From positions 389,001-453,000 of the forward strand of contig CAJHZI010000232.1 in assembly GCA_905160935.1 (NCBI GenBank): a stretch of DNA of 64,000 nucleotides. The letters run 5' to 3'. Shown here in pieces: positions 1 through 13,700 of the stretch; the first letter of the stretch is position 1, and every line of letters begins with the position of its first letter. The translations under genes were made by a program, and so were the position numbers. Source of the stretch: Enchytraeus crypticus (taxonomy: Eukaryota; Annelida; Clitellata; Enchytraeida; Enchytraeidae). The notes below the pieces were generated by a model. It searched no databases, had not been told where the DNA came from, and saw only the letters and a program-made list of their open reading frames with translations.

Positions 1-366
1 CCATCTCAGTAGCTATAATTTTAAAAGATATTGGTTACATTGGATATTAATAATGCATTGCGTTTTGTGAAGGAATTAGCTTGATATTCTATGAATTACT
101 CTTTTTAGAGAGTGAAAGCAAACTCTCAAATATGAATATATACCTTAAATCACTTGGCTGTATAATAGAGAGACATATCTATATTGTTGCCTTCATATTC
201 TCAGGCTCTCTATCAAAAATATTAGATTCAAGGCCTATGAATTTTGCTTTAATTTTGCTTATTTTAAGATGAAATTTTATACTTTGTATAAACATAGACA
301 TTACTCTCTTCAGATTTACCTCATTCATTAGTTATTTCGCTAATTATACTGCTGGGCAACTTAGTA

Positions 367-403
<37 letters not shown>

Positions 404-534
404 TGTTACTATTGCTATTAATTATATGTTGACAATTAATTATTATCATCTAGCAGCACATGTTATCAGTGTAGACAATAATATTATGTTATTCTCTGAC
501 GTCTTCATCCTTCAAGCAACAGACATAAGTTAAT
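1..534. other. Upstream intron, no gene recognised
   Basis: AT-rich intronic sequence with a (TTA)n run near 370-415. I see no midasin exon or other coding region; the exon encoding the main part of AAA3 must lie further upstream. Confidence 0.6.
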
Positions 535-1135
535 TAATAATAATAATAATAATAATAATAAAGGTTCAACGTCCGTTTCCTCATCCAGGGATGATGTCAG
601 GGACGTCCCCAACAGCACACATCACTACAGATCAATTCACCCAGACCAATCTGCAAAAGAAATGTGCTGAGGAGAAGTAAGGTCCTAAACGAAAGCCAGT
701 CCGGTGATAAAAAATGGTCAGGGTAGATTGATTATGTCTCCGGTGGGAAAAGGTAAGTCTTAAGCTTGCTAGAGAGTGTTGAAAGAGAAGAACAAGAGCG
801 AAGATTAGCAGGTAAAGAGTTCCAGATTGTGGGTGCTGCGTAAGAAAACGAACGTCTGCCCAATGATGTGAGAATATTTGGAACAGAGAGAAGATTGGCA
901 TCGGTGGAACGAAGTGAACGTGAGGGATGATAGGGAAGAAGAATTTCAGATAAGTAAGAAGGCTTGACAAATCGCAGAGTTTTGAAAGTTATTAAAGCTA
1001 TTTTATATTTTATGCGTTGATTAACAGGGAGCCAGTGAAGTCTGCGAAGTAAAGAAAGAGAGCGAAATTGAAGTCGAGAGGACTTGCAAACAACACGTTC
1101 AAGAGAATTTTGATTCAAAAAAATTAACAAAATTC
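535..1135 (-). mobile_element. CR1/L2-like non-LTR retrotransposon 3' end
   Basis: The minus strand from 1130 to 732 reads without a stop: [63 protein letters not shown]. This is the well-known C-terminus of the reverse transcriptase ORF in CR1/L2/Rex-type LINEs. The element ends in a (TTA)n tail (541-560 on this strand) after a GGGACG-TGATGTC-type 3' UTR. It is 5' truncated. Related copies: 17010-17110, 46140-46440, 57165-57685, 60683-61030. Confidence 0.88.
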
Positions 1136-1148
1136 AAGAAATTAACAC

Positions 1149-1432
1149 TTAGGCTTATGCTGTTGACAGGAAGATTGATTGATTGATAGGTTACATACTG
1201 TTAACTGTTACAAGTGAAGATAGATTGGCTGATTTACAGGTTCCATCTGATAAGGAGAAGGTTGATTGACAAGTTAAATGCCGTTAACGGGAAGATTGAT
1301 TGGTTGATTTACTTGTTATATGCTGGTAATCTGACGGTTGATTGATAAGTTACATGTTGTTAACGCGAAGATTGTTTGGTTGATTGATAAGTTGCATGGT
1401 GATAACAGGAAGATTGATTGTTTGATTGATAG
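1149..1432 (+). repeat. Minisatellite abutting the exon 1 acceptor
   Basis: About seven degenerate units of 33-50 bases, roughly GTTAcATGctGTTAAC-gGGAAG-ATTGATTG-(G)TTGATTGATAa. Unit starts fall near 1191, 1241, 1274, 1316, 1350 and 1391. Exon 1 itself starts with the same unit (gttatatgctattagcgggaag), so the array looks like tandem copies of the acceptor plus the first codons. Confidence 0.85.
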
Positions 1433-1715
1433 GTTATATGCTATTAGCGGGAAGAGTTCGACAGATGGAGGATGAACGACAGATCAGAGAAGTGATAGAG
1501 AAGCATATGAAGAGACGACTTGATCCCAATCAGTTGTTCTCTATCACTTCAGAGACGTCCACAACTATCCTTGAGATCCTACAAGGAATTTTAACATCAG
1601 ATGTAGATGAAAGCTTCAAGCACATTGTCTGGACGTACAATATGCGCAGAATGGCTGTACTGCTCTCCCAGGCTTTACGCTTCAAAGAGCCAGTACTACT
1701 TGTCGGTGGAACTGG
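1433..1715 (+). CDS. MDN1: MDN1 exon 1: end of AAA3, start of AAA4 with Walker A first half
   Basis: Encodes [10 protein letters not shown], the conserved end of AAA3, then the helical lead into AAA4 ([15 protein letters not shown]) and the first half of its Walker A (LLVGGTG). The acceptor is taken at gattgatag/gttatatg (phase 1), because the family motif begins with the Gly codon completed there. The donor gg/gtaaat splits the P-loop (phase 2). The acceptor has a poor pyrimidine tract and sits in a minisatellite, so the start is slightly uncertain. The upstream exon is not in the window. Confidence 0.9.
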
Positions 1716-4700
1716 GTAAATTCTGAATTTTTTAAAGTATTCTTTAAGTTAATATTTAATATTTGATAATTTTCAACTTTATTTTTTATCCTTGATTTAA
1801 TATATTGAGAAGTTTGATTGTTCCTTAGTTCCTGGTTTGGTTCAAAGTTTAGGCGAAAATAATTTTTACATTTTTTCCTGTTTATTTGCATAATAACAGC
1901 TTATTTATAATTTTTTAACGCTTTAAATTGCTCATTATTTCTCTGCTAATACAGTTTCTTTCGTTACGCTTAAACATTTTCATTGCATTTTTTTCTTTTT
2001 TTTTTTTATGAATATACCTATAATAAATAAATAAGCTTAGTAGATGCTCGATTATAATTATTATTCCTATCAATTTCAATGGTTTAATCTCCATGTTTGT
2101 ATAAATGCTGTGAATTTCGCAACTAAGGATCAGATAAGTATTCAGAACTATTTAGTTTTTGACCCATGTTTCACAACCGTACAGGAGCGTGATCCACACT
2201 AAAGTCTTTACAATCTTTATCTTCTTGGATTTCTTGCAATTTTTTGTTAGTGAAAACATGTTACTTTCTTCTGAATGAAAGCCTCTTGTGTTTGAGCATT
2301 TCTATATTTTATTGCTGTTTCACATTTATCATCTGCTATCGTTTGTCCTAAATATCTGAAACTCTTTACTTACAGTACAAGTTTTGTTTAAGTATAGTGT
2401 TAAAATAGAAATAATGATTATGTTTTAGGTGTGGTAAGACAACAGTTTGTCAGGTTTACGCATGCCAGCAGAAATTTCAGTTGTATTACATCAACTGTCA
2501 TATGCATACCGAGGCCTCAGATTTCTTGGGTGGACTTAGGCCAGTCAGGCATAATACTGTTGTAAGTGTTGTGAAATTTAAATTGTCATGGTTGTGGTAG
2601 AGTTGCAATGAATGCATATCTATTTTCATTGCTTAATTGATATTTATATTCTATATTCCAAAAATGTAATCCTTTGCCGAAATATGTGCATGAGGCCCTC
2701 TACATCAATATTAATAAATTTCTTATAGAATTAAATACAAATAATTTTCTTTGACTCCCCTTTCGAAGAATTGAGTACAAAATTGCTCTGCCAACTTTAA
2801 AACACTTACCTTAGGACACCTTCCCGCCGTTTTGATCTAATAATCCTCTAAATTTATTTGTTTATTTAATTTAATTTTTGAAAGAAGATACTATTATTCT
2901 CGTATCATATTTTTTTCTTCAAATAACTTGGGGTGACTAGATTTGTAGTGAAATATGATGTGGGGATATCCTGATACTGTCTTTGTATATAGAAATAAAG
3001 ATTAAACCCCTAGTATTATTTTCTCAGTGTATTTCCCAGTGTTCATTGTATATAAGATAACTTTTATATGATGTATGTAAAATGTAATTTGTATTTAATT
3101 GCGTTTGGTATAAAAATTAGTGTATGAGCTAAATTATGAAGTATTGTAACATTTGCTGCTAAACTGGCAATGATTTTCAATATATTTTACCAGAGAGTTG
3201 AAATTTATACACTGATAGTATTGTACGTTTCTGAATACACGTGTAATAATATTGTATAACGTATTTTGTTCTAAGTGCAGAAAAGTGATTATATTCATTA
3301 ATGTTTGCCCTTTGTTATCTTTAAATTAATCAAAAACATAAAAAGTCACATTGACAACTTGCATATTAATTTAATCGATGTTGGGCTCATTTAGAGTGTA
3401 ATAACTAAGTATCACAGAATTGTTTTCTTGGACTGGCTTAACTGCAGAGAAGTAAGGAGATTAGTGAATTCATATCTATTGTATATGTTATTATTTCTCA
3501 TGTTTTCTGTCTATAGGAGGAGGATGCCGGCAGCAGCCAACACTTCTTTGAATGGTGTGACGGAGTGCTAGTGAGGTCGATGAACGAGGGAGCGATGTTA
3601 CTGATTGATGAGATCTCATTGGCTGATGACTCTGTACTGGAGCGACTGAACAGCGTTCTGGAGCCTGAGCGATCACTACTGCTGGCTGAGAAAGGTGGAG
3701 GTCTGAGAGACGAATCTCTGGAGATCACTGCAAGAGATGGGTTCAGAATCGTAGCCACGATGAACCCGGGTGGGGATTATGGCAAGAAGGAGGTTGATAT
3801 TTTTTGATACTTGATATCTGATATCGTTAAAAAATATCAAATTGTTTGCACCTTGTGGGTTAGTATCATTCTTCCTTTTTCATGTTCGACAGTTGCGTCA
3901 AATAGGCAGGTCACTTGATGTCAATTCTGCCACCATATAAGCTACTACGCTTGTCGATTATAAACTTGATAATTTGGCTCCTGTTAAGTGGTCTCCATAA
4001 AACCTCTTTAATTCATCTTCAACGTATTAAAAATGATTTTCTCGTGTCGTATAAAATGTTAAAAAACAAATTAAATAACATGCCATATATAGTGAAATGA
4101 TCGACTATGTTGATATCTATCATTTTCTGTACAACATTTAAAAAATTCAGCTCTCTCACTTTTTATCTTCTTAAAAAATACGCTGGCTTCCAATCACTCA
4201 GCTTATAAAATTCAAGATAGTTTCCATAACGTACAAAAAGATTAAGTTATGGTAAACTATCCTGTCTATCTGACCTGTTATCAATCTGTAAAACCTCCCG
4301 TAGCCTTCGCTCCTACATTAAAAATCTTCTTACTATACCGTACATTAGATCAGCCAATGGCAGACCATCCTTCATGTTTTCTGCTCCAACATTATAGAAT
4401 TCTCCGCCACAAGATCTTCGGTCTAGTAATGGTCTTAGCACTTTCCTGGGCAAGCTCAAAACCCATCTCTTTCCATCATTGGTCAATAATTTAACCCTCT
4501 TCCCTAGGATCATGGACTTATACTGTTTTGAACTTGCATTCTCTTGCTGTCTTTTATCTTAGTTGTCGTCGTGTGATGTGTTGGCGTCTCTTGATACAGA
4601 GGCTGCTTGGAACGTCCATGACATTGCTTCTTGACGAGAAACATATTTTGCATAATTATTATATATTTTTAGTTACAGAAACATATCTGCACCACATTTT

Positions 4701-7700
4701 CAATATCGCAAGCAATACAAGCCAAAGATTATATAAATAAAAGATGATAATATTTAAAAGAATTAATTTTAATAGTTGCTCAATCGTGAATATTCATGGA
4801 GTTGTTGGGAAATCTAATATGTTGTTTTAAATGAATTTTATGTTGTAATGACTGATATTACTTTTCAGCTTTCACCTGCTTTAAGAAATCGCTTCACAGA
4901 GATCTGGTGTCCATCTACTTTCAATTCTGCTGACATTATCGCTATCATAGACCACAATGTGACCACAAGACTCGTCTCATCTCAGCCATTGCTCAACGAT
5001 AGCATTCTCAGTACTGCTCTTGAGTGCGGCTTTGGTGATCTAATCATGGAATTCATAGATTGGTTCAGCAAGCAAGACTTTGGACGCAGGTTTTAAATTG
5101 TTAATAGCTTTAAGTTTATATTTCTATTAACCAACGAAGTTTTTATTTAACATTAGAAGTCTTTATTTAAAATTATGCACTCTAGCTCAATTAAATTAAC
5201 TGAATAATTTTCAAAGTAATCTTTAATATGTGTTTGACCTAAAATATTATCAATAATACTAATGTGACGGACTGAGTCTGTAGCATATCAGTATAATATC
5301 CGACAGCAGATCACTAGGTGCTGGATTCAAATAGTGTACTTGCGCCTTCTTTGAAGTGCTATCTGCACAAGAAACTAATGTTATAATAAGATTTAGCTTT
5401 TAGCTCTTTAATTGGGCATTTTGAAGTGCTTCTCCTTCATTTTGTGTCACCAGATCGTACACGACCTCTGGTGATCACGTTGACAAAACTTTATTTTTAC
5501 TCAATCATTTGGTTGATCTTAGAGAACAGGGAGCTCCAACAGTCCCGAGGCTCTTTCCAACTCATTCTGACACCTTACTATGTGCCTTCCCATTGCCCTA
5601 CCTCTCTTTCCCTTCGCAGACCCTACAGGGTATATAAATATGTGGAGGAGTTACATTCAATGAACCTGCAAATAGATAGTACACTAAGTGAGGGATGTAT
5701 TTATTGCTGATTCAGTTTATTAATGAGCTTATTACTTATAATCGTAAGATTATGTGTATATGGCCATTTCATGACTGACTAAACATAGTCGATATTGTAA
5801 ATGTAATTTTTTAAAATGTTATAACTTCTTTGTTCTGGACAATACCAGATCGTACTTCTAAGCTTGATTGCCATTTTGTATTTTTAGTAGGCAGATATTT
5901 GAAGCTATGTGGCTTGATACAAAGGCAAATATGCTATCAGTTAAGCTTATTTGTCTGAAGAGTAGATTGTTATAAATTACATTTTGTTAATTTTACTTAA
6001 TTTCAAATCACACTATATATCGCAGCAAGCTTAGTCTACAGTACAAATCATTTAGACATAACACGCCTGGTTACATGAAACTCAACAGATTTATCGATAG
6101 CTAGTTAACTCTTATGAAAGTTTATGTAATTAATATTATGATTAAATTTGTTATCTATTGATTAAATTGCAGAGTAACTATATCTATTCGTGACATCCTA
6201 TCATGGGTTGCATTTATAAATCAGACTACAGCAGTGTCTGAATCGGGTTTAGATCCTACTGTAGCTTATATTCATGGCGCTTCTATGGTGTTCATCGACT
6301 CTCTTGACTCAGGTATTCATTATGTACCTTAATAAATGCCTTGGTATTTATTATTTGCATTTTTTTGCATCATGCATGACGAAAGCACTCTTAAGTAATT
6401 TGCTTCTGTTATCGCTCTCTTGCGCTAAAATAGTGCATTTTATCTCTGTGTTCATTCCAGTGGCATAAAAATAGTGTCGTTATGATATTTTGCAGTGACT
6501 TAAGTCAAGGACTACTAACCTTTCTGCCTCTTGTATATAATGAATATATGTATTGCTATTGCATCTATCTAGTAACATACGAACCAGTTTTTTGCCTACA
6601 TAATGCGTTTTGTCAAGAGGTCTTAAATAGTAATAATTGCAAATTTAGTGTAAAGATAAATTGATTCATGGACTTTTTGAAATTATATAATTAAATAAAA
6701 CTTTGCTGTTTATTAAGACAAGTTACACAAATAAAAACGTTGAAGCCAAAAAGAAGCTTGAATGATAAATACTTTGTGTTTTCACTATTGCAGACTCAAA
6801 TTCGTCAAGATCATCGGCAAAATCTTCAAGGGCTGCTTGTTTTACTTTTCTCCTACAGCAGCTGCATTCAAGAACTGGACAACAGTTAGAACTGTCAACT
6901 ATAGGATTAGATTTGTATGATAGCTCATATGAATATAATGCAGATGAGAGAATTGTTTTGAGCGAAACACAGTTCGGCATTAAACCGTTCTTCATTGAAA
7001 AAGGTTTCACATTATATTCTATTTAAGATTGATAGTGTATTACTTATTTTTTCAACAATCGTTGTTGTTTATTAAAATACATTTGTTTTTATGTGTCTTT
7101 TTGACTGTTCTTGAAAGTATTTGTTAACTGTTCCATACATTCATTATTTTGTAGCCCTAGTATATATTGCGCCAGTTGTTCCTAATTTTCAAAAACTAAA
7201 ATTTTCTAAACTGTTTGTAATGAAATATTTTTCAGGTGACAGCTTTGATCTGACACCTGCTAGATTTGCTCTTAACGCTCCTACAACATTTCTAAACGCA
7301 ATGAGGCTTGTGCGAGCCCTTCAACTCACCCGACCCATTCTCCTGGAAGGTTCTCCAGGTGTGGGTAAGACGAGTCTTGTGGCGGCCTTAGCCAAGGCGT
7401 CAGGACATCATCTTGTCCGTATCAACTTATCTGAGCAGACGGTAGGTTGACTAAAATTTTCATCTAATGCAGAAGGCAAAGACACAGAAGCCAAAAACCT
7501 GAGGTTTAGAGTTTAAGTTTAGAGAAAGAGAGAAATATGTTCATTAGATTCAAACGTTCAAATGTATTCCATTTGACAATTTCGTGTGCTTGTTTTCATT
7601 TTGCTTGGTATATGTACCAAGCAAAATGAAAACAAGCACACGAAATTGTCAAATGGAATAGAAAGCAAAATATTATAAAATAAAATTTGAAAAAGAGAAA

Positions 7701-10700
7701 TATAACATCAATCAAACAAATTGAGCAGATACAGAACAATAGGCCATAAAAGAGAACGAGAAGCGTTCTATCTAGTTGAACACCTATTTATGCAGAGTTA
7801 ACAGACCAACAGTATCATACCCCAGAATTAGTGTCTGTGTCTGTGCTACAAGTATACTTTCAAATGCGATCCGTCGAAGTTCCGAACCCATGGCATTTCA
7901 CATGTCAGGCTAGAGTGTGCCCTACTTAATCTTTTGCTGCTTTTCCTAAGATTAGCTATATGTCGTAGAAGATGATTAAGATACATGAAGCTAGTGAGCT
8001 CATCATATTTCTCAGCCATTACTGAATTGACCATATTTTTTTTTGTAACATGTGTATAATATTGATATTAATATGTATAGGATATAGCAGACCTCTTTGG
8101 GGCCGATCTGCCAGTGGAAGGAGGCAGAGGTGGTGAATTTGCATGGAGGGATGGTCCCTTACTGAGTGCTCTCAAAGCTGGACATTGGATCGTTCTAGAT
8201 GAAGTACGTGTGAAACACATACTTGCATTTATTTCTCTGTAGCAATTTTGTGATTTTTGATGTGATTATGATCAGATATTTCTTAAAACATAAAACAAAC
8301 ATTTGTGAAACAAACCAGTATACTGATATGCTTTCAGATGAAAAACTGGAGTTTCTTATTTTGATGCTGAAATGATTATTCTAATTATTAATTATTGATA
8401 ATACTCGTTAATTCGTTAATTAATGTTTGATTATTGTGTTTTGGTGAAAGTTTAGTCGATTTCTAGAACTTAAGCCTCAGACGCATCTGACGAAGATTCA
8501 AATCACATTGATATAGGCAAAAAATAATATTAATACTAAATATTTTATAAATAATAATAATAAATAATATTTAATAATAAAAATAAAAATAATAGTAAGG
8601 AGTATTATCTTAATTCAGTCCAGCTGCTATATCATTTGAACATAAATTTAAATAATATAGAGCAAGAGCACAAATAGCTGGAACGTTTGCTTGCTAATTC
8701 CGTAAACGAGTGCGATCTGACCAGTATTTGATTAGACAAAATAAATTTTTGAAAGTTTTATTTAAAACTTTAAGGTCATGTATCATACTTTTAGTTTTTG
8801 AGTGAATTTGCAGAAAATATGAAAAGCTAATGAAAATTTTTTCTCAGATCTCTTTCGTACCGTAATTATCAATAATAGCATTGCATTTATTAGTTATTAA
8901 AGTACAAAAATATTGAAAATTATTAATATAAACATGCTAATAAAACGGTCTAATTTAAATCTTGTTTCAGTTAAATCTTGCCTCTCAGTCCGTTTTGGAA
9001 GGATTGAACTCTTGTCTTGATCATCGTGGAGAGATTTTTGTTCCTGAACTTGGAATGACTTTCAAGATAAAACGACATACTACTCGACTGTTTGCTTGCC
9101 AAAATCCATTGCACGAAGGGGGTGGGAGAAAAGGTCTTCCGAAATCATTTCTGAATCGTTTCACCCAGGTAATTTATTGATCTCTTTCAGTAATAATTAT
9201 AATGCAAATACTTGTTGTGCTGGTTAAAGATGCATATTAAAATGTTTTGTCTGTGCTTGCAACACATAAATTTGTAGCAGAACTGTTATCCACAAGTGAA
9301 TTATTTTGCAGGTAGCTTTTTGTAGGAATGTTTAGCTCTGCTGTGCATTCAGTTTGCCATAATTTCATTGCTATCATGAGAAAGCTAAGGTAAAATTTGA
9401 TTGATTGACTGATAGAAGTAGGCTCTATGAATCAATTAAATTAACGTCGCTGACGTCATCCTTAGATCCCGTCCCCTTGGGCTTATGGAGGGTTAATCAT
9501 GCATCTGAGCTTGCTATCAGTTGGCACTTTCAAAAGCAAAGTTAATCGTGAATGGATTGATTATAATCTGTCAGAATCGCTATGGCAGTGAAAATGGGTC
9601 TTAAACAAGCACTAAGTGCTCTCTGTACCCAGTACAGTTGTTACTATTATGTTATTTTATTCTATTATTTTAGATTTTTTTTATCTCGGGTGTAAAGAAC
9701 CCGAGGTTTGATTCAATCAATATGTGCTAAATTGCTGCCCGGCTGCTCGATATGATCTAGCGGCTTAAAAGAATTTTCTGAAACAGACTGCATTAAATCT
9801 TTGCAAGGTCATGGAAAGTCTTTGCCAAGGAAAAGAGGTCTCTCGCTTAATGCCAGTTTTGCTCTGTAATAAGTCTGTCTATGCCATAAATGAAGTCAAC
9901 TCCATCAAGATTCATGGGGCCCATAGTTTCAATGACAACCAGAACAACTTCATAGGACAAATCATAGAATATATTCATTTTCTTAGAGGCGGCTAGTTCA
10001 GCAGCTCCACCGTCAGTGACTGAAGTTATATTCAGGTAAGAGTTTGCCGTATTGTCAATGACCGTGAAGTCCCATACGGCACATTTATCATTGCACCAGG
10101 GCGCTAAAGTTATGTCGTTCGGGCTCTTGCCATCTGACCTGGACAACCCGCTTGGTTCCTTTTGTGATGAAGAGACATTCTATCTGAGCTACTTTTGCAG
10201 GAGAGGCCATGGAGACCTAACGCATCGACTTCATGACCACAGGGGCAAGTGTGCGGTTCGCAAGTTTTCGCCCATAAACGTTAACTAACAGCCGCTCGAA
10301 TTGCCTCATTGTCTAAGAAAAACCGACATGAAGCAATAGAGAGAACGTGAATCGGTTGACGCAGCTAGGAGTCCAGCTCTGCCTACTTGCAATAGAATGG
10401 GACTCCAAAAGTTAATTATAATTCCTATCCATTATAGGACTGTCCCATGATTTCTGGTTACTGACTGAGGTAGCAGGCAGAGCACTGGTGGTGAGGCCCT
10501 TTGGACCAAACTGACAATGCTTCGTCAATGGATGCATAATAATTTTTTATTATTATTATTATGGTAATTACTATTATTATTATAGTGTTCTACACAGAAA
10601 GTAGTTTACTATAATTGTCATCATCATCTTCCCATGAATCCCAGTTTAACTAGGGTCAAAGTAAAGTACACTCATCATCATCATCTTCCCTTAAATTCCA

Positions 10701-13700
10701 GTTTATCCGGGGTCAAAAATAAATAAATAAAAGGTAAATAAACTACAATAAAGTATATTAATGAAATATGGTAGAAAACTGTTATTATTATTACTATTAT
10801 AATTTTATTATTACTCAGTGCTAGAGAACCTGATGAGGTATTTATTCGTTGATTGTTGCAGGTGTACGTTGATCCCCTAACACTGACTGACATGCAGCAC
10901 ATCCTGTCTTCTGTCTATCCTCAGATACCAAGAGATCTCATCGACAGGATGACTGAATTCAATCATAGCGTAAGTTCTGATCTCCATTGTACCCTTGTCA
11001 TTACTTTCTCTGCTAAAACGTAGCACATTTTAACAAATTGAATCGCTTCTTAACAAATGAATTTCCTCAATATTATTTTATCTGGATCTAGTTTTCCGTT
11101 TTTATTAATCTAGCCTCTATGAATTCATATTATTTTAATCTTAAATTGAGTTACATTTTTCATATCTTTTAAGTTTGAACTATGTTAGTATGCAGTGCGG
11201 TATGCTTTGCACACTGACGAATCAGAAATCAGCATTATTAGTAATATAAGTGATATTTACAGTATTATTACTAATGTATGTATTGCTTTGTATGCTAGAT
11301 GTACTCTGAGACGGTGTTAAATCACAGTTGGGGGCAAAAAGGCGGTCCATGGGAATTGAACCTCAGAGATCTATTCAGATGGTGCGATCTAACACTCGCC
11401 TATCAGGTTGTATTTCATCGCTTCATATTCCTAATCCACTTATGCTCGACTAATTTCATATATATAATGGAATGCACAAGTTTACTTTGTTTTGAAATAG
11501 TTGCATTGATGCTAGCCTGGATGAGAATAATCATCCTTAATTTCCTAGATTTAAACACTCCCCTCCTCACCTACCCTTCTCCCTCCTGATCTTGTTGCGA
11601 AAATTTACGAATTATCCCATATTTCATTAATATTCGTGTTCAAAAAATTATGTTTAACAATGCTTCTGCTTATGATATTGGCAGTCTTGATATCAGTTGT
11701 TGATGTTGAAATTGATCCGAATGTTTATCTGCTTTAGAAAAGATGATTATGGTAATTAAACGTAATAAGCGGGTACATTGTTTTATATGAAATTAGGTTG
11801 CTCAACACAGATAACTGTATCTTTAATTTTAATTATCGCAGTTATAGTTGATATTTATGATAATTCTCATACTCATTCAATAACAATTAATATTTTAACA
11901 TTTTCTTTTATTTCTTTAGACGGCCGTGACCTTTGAGCCCAGTGACGTTGTTGACTTGATTTACATTCAGCGGCTACGTACACGTTCAGATAGAGAGAAT
12001 GCCAGAGAAATGCTGGAGAAGGTAACATTATTAATCGTGCTATTTATATTTTTTAATAAATGTGTCATAAAGCTCTCTTTATGACTGCAATACTTTTATT
12101 ATTACTATTAGTAATAATAAATTGCTACTATTATTATTACTATTGTTGTTATTTTTTAGTAATAATTTTTTGTAAACATCACTTATCTTTACAAATGAAA
12201 ATCTCTTTGTAAATTAAGTCCATTATATTATTATAAAGGTTGATAGTAATTGAGTGTGAAGTATTTTATTTGTAATGCCTTAAATGATATCTTCTAGTTC
12301 ATCAATGTGCTAATTCTTTGCTAACTCTTTGCTAATCTTTGCTAATTCTAACTTTTTAAACTTTAAATTTTTTTAACTTAAAAAGATTCTAACTCTTTAC
12401 TAATTTGTTAAGTTTAATTTACTTCATCTCTTAATTAATTTGAATTTTATGAATTTTATTTCAGATATTTTATAAGTTCTTTTATTTAGTAGAATACCTT
12501 CTCCACACCTGCTTGAAGTAAAGTGTTTTTCATTGTCTGTAAGGTATTCAACCACAAATCAAGTAAAGAAAGGAAAAAGTTTATTCTAACAACAAATTGT
12601 GTGCAAGTTGGAAAGATTTCTCTGTCAAGAAGCAGAACAGCAGCTCATATATTGACTGAAACTCGTCTGAGGCATCCTTCTAGAATTCTACATCGTTCAC
12701 TGGAACCACTCCAGTCGTTAATGATGTGTATTAGGATGAACTGGATGGCTATATTGGTAAGTAACTTGCTGTTTTTCTGATGGCATCTGGTCGAGCCCGA
12801 CCTCTTGTGATCACGTTGACAAAACTTTTACACTTTATTCTATCAATGGTTGATCTGTGAGAACAGGGAGCTCCCGTTCCGTTGCCCGTTCCTACTCATC
12901 ATGCCACATTAGAGGCCTTCTCCTGCCTCTCATTTTCAACCATATCCAGCATGAATTCTTTCTCCAGGCTACTGCTTCTAATTATCACCTAAGAATGTTA
13001 GCTTCTGCTTTACTGTTGTATTTTATAATGAGTTAGTGTCCCCAATTTGTTGAAGTATTGTAGCAGTTGACTTTTTGGCAATGGAATTAGTAGAAGACAA
13101 CGTCATCACCATAGTTCAAAAGCTAATCTTATTCTGTTATACGCTCGTATTTCTTCATTGTCCATATTTTAGCAGTAAACTTTACTACTGAACAGATTAG
13201 GGCCTTCAGTTATCTGACTCTTGTGTTCTGAGTCACTTCTTTGTCTCTATAAAGTTACTCTCATTTATTTATAGCTGCTGTTTCTAAATTGATTCTTCTT
13301 TTTTCGGGATATTCCAATATATTCCTGCTTTCAGGCTTCGGTTTGTACTCTCCCTCTATCATTGTCGTTTTTCCTTGCTCATTGTCTACCATCAGCGTGG
13401 TGCTATCCGCAGTTTGATGATTCTTTATTTATTAATCTATCAACAATTTATCACCAATTCTCAACTCATCTAGGCTTGCTTGTTTCGTGAACATTTAACG
13501 TATTTATTGAGGAGTGCTAGTGATAGAATGCACACTTGCGTTACCCCTGTCTGTTTGCATTTCTAATTAATCTGTATTTTCGAATTCAGTGTTAACGATT
13601 GCCTGCTGATGTAAATATAAACTTCATCGGAAGTGGATATGGTGCTTTGGTATTCCCGTAGATATACGAATAACATATTTAAAATTTTTGAATCTCAAAG

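Noticed and set aside
3491-3758. Minus-strand open frames opposite exon 3, and similar ones opposite exons 32, 38, 49 and 64
   Set aside because: They are antisense shadows of well-supported midasin exons with no recognisable protein motif.
9847-10146. 99-codon minus-strand open frame as a host gene
   Set aside because: Its motifs match a transposon-derived protein module, flanking frames are broken, and it sits in a midasin intron.
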